A DNA stretch of 17,785 bases from JBICHM01 sp043101835 (lineage in GTDB: Bacteria > Planctomycetota > Phycisphaerae > Phycisphaerales > UBA1924), in assembly GCA_043101835.1 (NCBI GenBank), contig JBICHM010000309.1, positions 1 to 17,785 on the forward strand, given 5' to 3'. Below, piece by piece: positions 14,220 to 17,785 of this stretch (within the stretch, counting starts at the first letter, position 1; every line of letters starts with the position of its first letter). The notes under the pieces were generated by a model that worked only from the letters and a program-made list of their open reading frames with translations, made no database searches and was not told the DNA's origin. The position numbers and the translations under genes were made by a program.

Positions 14220-15326
14220 ATGCGGATCGTTCTCGGCTGCATGACCGGCACCAGCTTGGACGCGCTCGATGTCGCGGCCGTCGCGATCAAGGGCCGAGGC
14301 CTCGAGTGCCGCGCGCGCCTGCTCGCGTCGCACACCGAGCCGCTTGAAGACCTGCGCGATCCGCTGCGGAGCCTGAGCGCGGGCGTGCCAATGGACGCCG
14401 GCGCCATCGCGCGCCTCGCCCGCGCCCTGGGTGAGCTTCACGCAGAGGCATGCCGGCGCGTTGCGCGCAATGCCGGGCGATGCGACCTCGTCTGCGCTCA
14501 CGGGCAGACCGTCCACCACACCGGAGGCGCCACCTGGCAACTGCTCGACCCCTGGCCGATCGTGCACGCGCTCGAGTGCCCCGTCGTCTCTGACCTGCGC
14601 CGCGCGGACATGGCCTCGGGCGGCGAGGGCGCACCGATCACGCCGCTGGCGGACTGGGTGCTCTTCCGCAGCGCCGACGAATCGCGCGTCATCGTCAACC
14701 TCGGCGGCTTCTGCAACACCACGCGCCTTCCGGCTGGCGGCACGATCGAGGAGATCCGGGGCGGCGATGTCTGCGCGTGCAACCAGATCCTCGACCATGC
14801 CGCCCGGCGCGTGCTCGGCGCCCCATACGACAAGGATGGCGCCCGCGCGAGCGACGGCGTCACCAGCGATGAAGCGACCAACGAACTCGCGAAGCAACTC
14901 CGCGCCCAGGCGAAATCCGGCCGCTCCCTCGGCACCGGCGACGAAGGCGGGGCCTGGGTCGACGCCTGGCGCGAGCGACTCGAGCCGGACGACCTGCTCG
15001 CCAGCGCCGCGGCGGCGATTGGACGCGTGATCGGCGAAAGCATCGGCAAAACGAGCCGCGTCCTGGTCGCCGGGGGCGGGGCCAGGAACGCGGCGCTGGT
15101 CGCGGCGCTCGCTGACTCCTGCGGCGTTCCCGTCGAACCGGCCGATGACCACGGCGTGCCCGCCCACCTGCGCGAAGCCGTCTGCATGGCCGTCCTCGGC
15201 GCCTGCTGCGCCGACGGCGTCGCCATCACGCTGCCGAAGGTCACCGGCCGGCGCGACCGCCCGCTCCTCCACGGCGCCTGGATCAACGCCCCCGTCGCCA
15301 TCCCCGAGGCAGGCGACGACGCATGA
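14220..15326 (+). CDS. anmK: Anhydro-N-acetylmuramic acid kinase (AnmK)
   Basis: A 368-residue kinase that opens the 1,6-anhydro ring of anhydro-MurNAc and phosphorylates it to MurNAc-6-phosphate, a step of peptidoglycan recycling. It starts MRIVLGCMTGTSLDALDVAAV, with the family's GxMxGTSxD phosphate-binding motif. CAHGQTVHH, LLDPWPIVH, VVSDLRRADMASGGEGAPITP, IVNLGGFCNTT, PYDKDGARA and VLVAGGGARNAAL all match the family in order. One loop is unusual: where most members read FDTGPGN, this protein has GDVCACN (182-188), keeping the likely catalytic Asp183 and the Asn. The open frame extends upstream, but ATG 14220 begins the conserved N-terminus. It overlaps murQ, whose product uses MurNAc-6-phosphate, by ATGA at 15323-15326. 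Confidence 0.94.
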   Translation: MRIVLGCMTGTSLDALDVAAVAIKGRGLECRARLLASHTEPLEDLRDPLRSLSAGVPMDAGAIARLARALGELHAEACRRVARNAGRCDLVCAHGQTVHHTGGATWQLLDPWPIVHALECPVVSDLRRADMASGGEGAPITPLADWVLFRSADESRVIVNLGGFCNTTRLPAGGTIEEIRGGDVCACNQILDHAARRVLGAPYDKDGARASDGVTSDEATNELAKQLRAQAKSGRSLGTGDEGGAWVDAWRERLEPDDLLASAAAAIGRVIGESIGKTSRVLVAGGGARNAALVAALADSCGVPVEPADDHGVPAHLREAVCMAVLGACCADGVAITLPKVTGRRDRPLLHGAWINAPVAIPEAGDDA

Positions 15327-16243
15327 ACGCCGAGATCCCCGACCGCGCCGGCGTCCTCACCGAGCAGCGCAACGCGCGCACGGCGAACCTGCACAACGCG
15401 AGCGTCAGCGAGTGCATTGCGCTGCTCAACGCCGAGGATCAAACAGTCGCGAACGCCGTCGCGAAGGCGGCGCCGGAACTCGTCGCGCTCCTCGAGGACA
15501 CCGAGCCGCGCTTCCGCGCAGGCGGCCGGCTTATCTACATCGGCGCCGGCACGAGCGGGCGCCTCGGCGTGCTCGACGCCAGCGAGTGCCCCCCAACCTT
15601 TCAGACCGATCCCGATCGCGTCGTCGGCCTCATCGCCGGGGGCGACAGCGCGCTCCGCAGGAGCAGTGAGTCAAGAGAGGACGATCCCGACGGCGCCCGC
15701 CCCGAACTCGACGCGCTCGGCCTGACACCGGATGACACACTGATCGGCATCGCCGCGGGCGGGACGACGCCGTACGTGCTCGGCGCCCTGCGCATCGCCA
15801 AGCAGTCCGGCGCGACGACCTGCCTGCTGACCTGCTCGCCGCCGACGCGCGAAGCGGGCGGTCCAGCCACGATCGACCACCTCATCTTTCTCGACACAGG
15901 CCCCGAGGCCATCACCGGCTCGACGCGCATGAAGGCCGGCACGGCGACGAAAATGGCGCTGAACACCATCTCGACGACGCTCATGGTCCGCACCGGAAAG
16001 GTGTACCAGAACCTGATGGTGGACCTCCGCGCGACGAACGCGAAGCTGCGCGACCGCGCGGCCCGCATCGTGATGGCGCTGACCGGCCTGTCGCGCGGCG
16101 GCGCGTTCGAACTGCTCGACAGCGCGGGCGGGCGGGTGAAGACGGCGATCGTCATGCAGCGCCTAACGGTTGACCGTGTCACCGCCGAAGCGCGCCTCGC
16201 CGCCGCCGACGATCGCCTCGACATCGCGCTGGGCGAGGCCTGA
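15323..16243 (+). CDS. murQ: N-acetylmuramic acid 6-phosphate etherase (MurQ)
   Basis: A 306-residue cytoplasmic lyase that splits the D-lactyl ether of MurNAc-6-phosphate, giving GlcNAc-6-phosphate and D-lactate. The N-terminus TEQRNARTANLHNASVSECI matches the family's TExxNxxTxxLD region. A SIS sugar-isomerase domain follows, with IYIGAGTSGRLGVLDASECPPTF, where Glu88 is the expected catalytic acid. GIAAGGTTPYVLGAL and TGSTRMKAGTATKMALNTIS are the other signature segments. In the usual VEGAEDD stretch this protein reads SSESREDD (about 114-121). Length is normal. Translation is probably coupled to anmK through ATGA, and the next start comes one base after the murQ stop, so the three genes form a tight operon. 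Confidence 0.95.
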   Translation: MNAEIPDRAGVLTEQRNARTANLHNASVSECIALLNAEDQTVANAVAKAAPELVALLEDTEPRFRAGGRLIYIGAGTSGRLGVLDASECPPTFQTDPDRVVGLIAGGDSALRRSSESREDDPDGARPELDALGLTPDDTLIGIAAGGTTPYVLGALRIAKQSGATTCLLTCSPPTREAGGPATIDHLIFLDTGPEAITGSTRMKAGTATKMALNTISTTLMVRTGKVYQNLMVDLRATNAKLRDRAARIVMALTGLSRGGAFELLDSAGGRVKTAIVMQRLTVDRVTAEARLAAADDRLDIALGEA

Positions 16244-16244
16244 C

Positions 16245-17785
16245 ATGGCCGGCCTGTCCTGGATCGACTGGCTCGTCGTCGCCCTCTATATGGCCTTCGT
16301 CGTGCTCGTTGGGGCGATCTTCGCGCGCCGGGAGAAGTCCGGCGGCGACTTCTTCCTTGCCGGGCGAAGCGTGCCCATGTGGGCCGCGGCGGTCAGCGTC
16401 CTGGCGACGAGCCTGAGCGCCGTCACCTTCCTCGGCGGACCGCAGGAGGCCTACGACAACAACCTCACCTACCTCTCGCTCAACCTCGGCGGGCTGCTGG
16501 CGGTCGTGCTCGTCGCGATCTTCTTCATTCCCGCCTACTACCGCGCGCAGGTGACGAGCGTGTACGAACTCGTCGGGTCACGCCTCGGCCCGAACGCCGA
16601 GCGCGCGACCAGCGCGATGTTCCTGCTCGGGCGCATCTTCGCCTCGGGCGCGCGCCTCTACATCGCGTCGATCCCGCTGTCGCTGATCGTCTTCGGCGAC
16701 CTCGCGCCGGCCCACCTTATGGGCGCGATCGCGATCGTCGCCCTCGTTGCGACGCTGTACACCGTCTCCGGCGGCATCGGCGCGGTGATCTGGACCGACG
16801 CCGCGCAGATGCTCGTGCTGCTGACGGCCGCGGGCGCCTGCATCTGGCTGCTGCTCGACCGCATCCCCCTGCCCGCCGGCGAGATCGTCGAGGCCCTGCG
16901 CGCCTCCACCACCGACACCGGCGCGAGCAAGCTGACGCTCTTCGACACCCGCCTCGACCCCAGCCTGCCCTTCACCATCTGGGGGGCGCTCGTCGGCATG
17001 ACGCTCTTCAACATGGCGGCGTACGGCACCGACCAGGACCTCGTCCAGCGCATGCTCACCTGCCGCTCCGCCGTGCGCGGCTCGTGGTCGCTCGTCCTCA
17101 GCAACATCCTCGGGATGGCCGTCGTCGCCGTCTTCCTCGCCCTCGGGCTGCTGCTGTACATCTTCTACGCGCGTCCGGACCTTATGGGCGACAGCGCCCC
17201 CGCGCCCGTCGAGGACAGCCGGCGCGTCTTTCTGCGCTTCATCCTCACCGAGACGCCCATCGGCCTGCGCGGCCTGATGATCGCCGGTCTGCTCGCCGCC
17301 GCGATGAGCAGCCTCGACAGCGCGCTCAACGCCATGAGCAGCGCGGCGGTGTGCAACTTCGTCCGCCCGCGACTCGGCAGGATCACACCGAAGCAGGAAG
17401 TCCGCCTCGCGCGCGTCTTCGTCGGCGTCTTCGCCGTGCTCCTCGCGGGCTTCGCCTGCGCGTGTGTCTGGCTGCAGCGCGAGAGCGATGAGGGGCTGCT
17501 GCCCTTTGCGCTCGGCGTCATGCTCTACGCCTACGCCGGCACGCTGGCCGTCTTCTGCTGCGCGCTCTTCACCCGGCGCGGCAACGCGACCACCGCGCTC
17601 GCGGCCCTCGCCACCGGCTTCCTCGCCGTCGGCGCCATGCAGTTCGGCCCGAAGTGGATCGACGCCTGGCCCCTCCCGGCGTTCGCGCTGGGCTGGCGAA
17701 TGGCGATCGGTTTCGCGCTGGCATTCGCCGTCTGTCTGCTCGGGCGGCGAACGGGGATGGAACGCGAAGGGCGCGAAGAGACGCG
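16245..17785 (+). CDS. Sodium:solute symporter (SSS family), 3' end beyond the window
   Basis: 513 codons are visible from the ATG at 16245 with no stop before the window ends. It begins MAGLSWIDWLVVALYMAFVV, followed by ARREKSGGDFFLAGRSVPMW, the typical start of SSS transporters (first helix, then the FFLAGR loop). SVLATSLSAVTFLGGP is helix 2, VYELVGSRLG and YTVSGGIGAVIWTDAAQMLV are conserved loops, and YGTDQDLVQRMLTCR and LLAAAMSSLDSALNAMSSA are strong family signatures, the latter holding Ser residues of the Na+ site. About 13 helices are visible, so little is missing. The family includes carriers for sugars and sialic acids. Its place one base after murQ suggests import of MurNAc, anhydro-MurNAc or muropeptide sugars driven by Na+; that substrate is inference from context. 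Confidence 0.92.
   Translation, partial: MAGLSWIDWLVVALYMAFVVLVGAIFARREKSGGDFFLAGRSVPMWAAAVSVLATSLSAVTFLGGPQEAYDNNLTYLSLNLGGLLAVVLVAIFFIPAYYRAQVTSVYELVGSRLGPNAERATSAMFLLGRIFASGARLYIASIPLSLIVFGDLAPAHLMGAIAIVALVATLYTVSGGIGAVIWTDAAQMLVLLTAAGACIWLLLDRIPLPAGEIVEALRASTTDTGASKLTLFDTRLDPSLPFTIWGALVGMTLFNMAAYGTDQDLVQRMLTCRSAVRGSWSLVLSNILGMAVVAVFLALGLLLYIFYARPDLMGDSAPAPVEDSRRVFLRFILTETPIGLRGLMIAGLLAAAMSSLDSALNAMSSAAVCNFVRPRLGRITPKQEVRLARVFVGVFAVLLAGFACACVWLQRESDEGLLPFALGVMLYAYAGTLAVFCCALFTRRGNATTALAALATGFLAVGAMQFGPKWIDAWPLPAFALGWRMAIGFALAFAVCLLGRRTGMEREGREET

Noticed and set aside
16379..17491. Plus-strand open frame inside the symporter region, in another frame.
   Set aside because: The frame from 16245 to the window end encodes a clear SSS transporter; the other frame is Arg/Pro-rich shadow sequence.
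1..17785. CRISPR arrays, insertion sequences, phage genes, direct repeats or att sites.
   Set aside because: Nothing of this kind was seen by eye: no spaced repeats, no transposase or integrase motifs, and no break in base composition suggesting an island.

Overview
The window is GC-rich, tightly packed bacterial chromosome with no intergenic stretch longer than about 130 bases. It carries 16 protein genes, one cut off at each edge, and I see no tRNA, rRNA, CRISPR array or insertion sequence. Codon use looks even throughout. The mix of genes (a B. subtilis-type sdhCAB set, a DUF1844 protein, a membrane-anchored sulfotransferase, a Tat-exported class V PLP enzyme, a large DUF4953-type zinc metalloprotease and peptidoglycan-recycling genes) suggests a Planctomycetota-like bacterium, perhaps Phycisphaerae. 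That assignment is inference from gene content, not from a marker gene.

Layout. 1-144 (-): N-terminus of an M50 site-2 protease, divergent from a DUF4286 gene at 196-513 (+). 517-2333 (-): a SurA/PpiC-like lipoprotein gene followed, with an ATGA overlap, by yraN. 2429-2917 (+): a DUF1844 protein. 3046-6805 (+): sdhC-sdhA-sdhB, a complete succinate dehydrogenase/fumarate reductase of the diheme cytochrome b558 type. 6815-14151 (-): five co-oriented genes, read in the order metalloprotease, membrane-domain/sulfotransferase fusion, diacylglycerol-kinase-family lipid kinase, Tat-signal class V aminotransferase and GNAT acetyltransferase. Most are joined by stop/start overlaps. 14220-17785 (+): anmK-murQ followed by a sodium:solute symporter cut by the window end, which reads as a uptake/recycling operon for (anhydro)-N-acetylmuramic acid.

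Points most worth a second look: (i) the 674-residue sulfotransferase has an N-terminal membrane half that looks like a CPBP (CAAX-protease-type) domain with all its catalytic residues replaced, and its gene is translationally coupled to a lipid kinase; (ii) a symporter sits directly behind anmK-murQ, and AnmK has an unusual active-site loop; (iii) two genes start exactly six bases after the same TACGCT hexamer with no Shine-Dalgarno sequence, and a third has the same geometry with TAGGAT, which suggests leaderless transcripts; (iv) there are inverted repeats in two divergent promoter regions and a hairpin that holds both stop codons of a convergent gene pair. All family calls come from reading motifs by eye; no database search was run.
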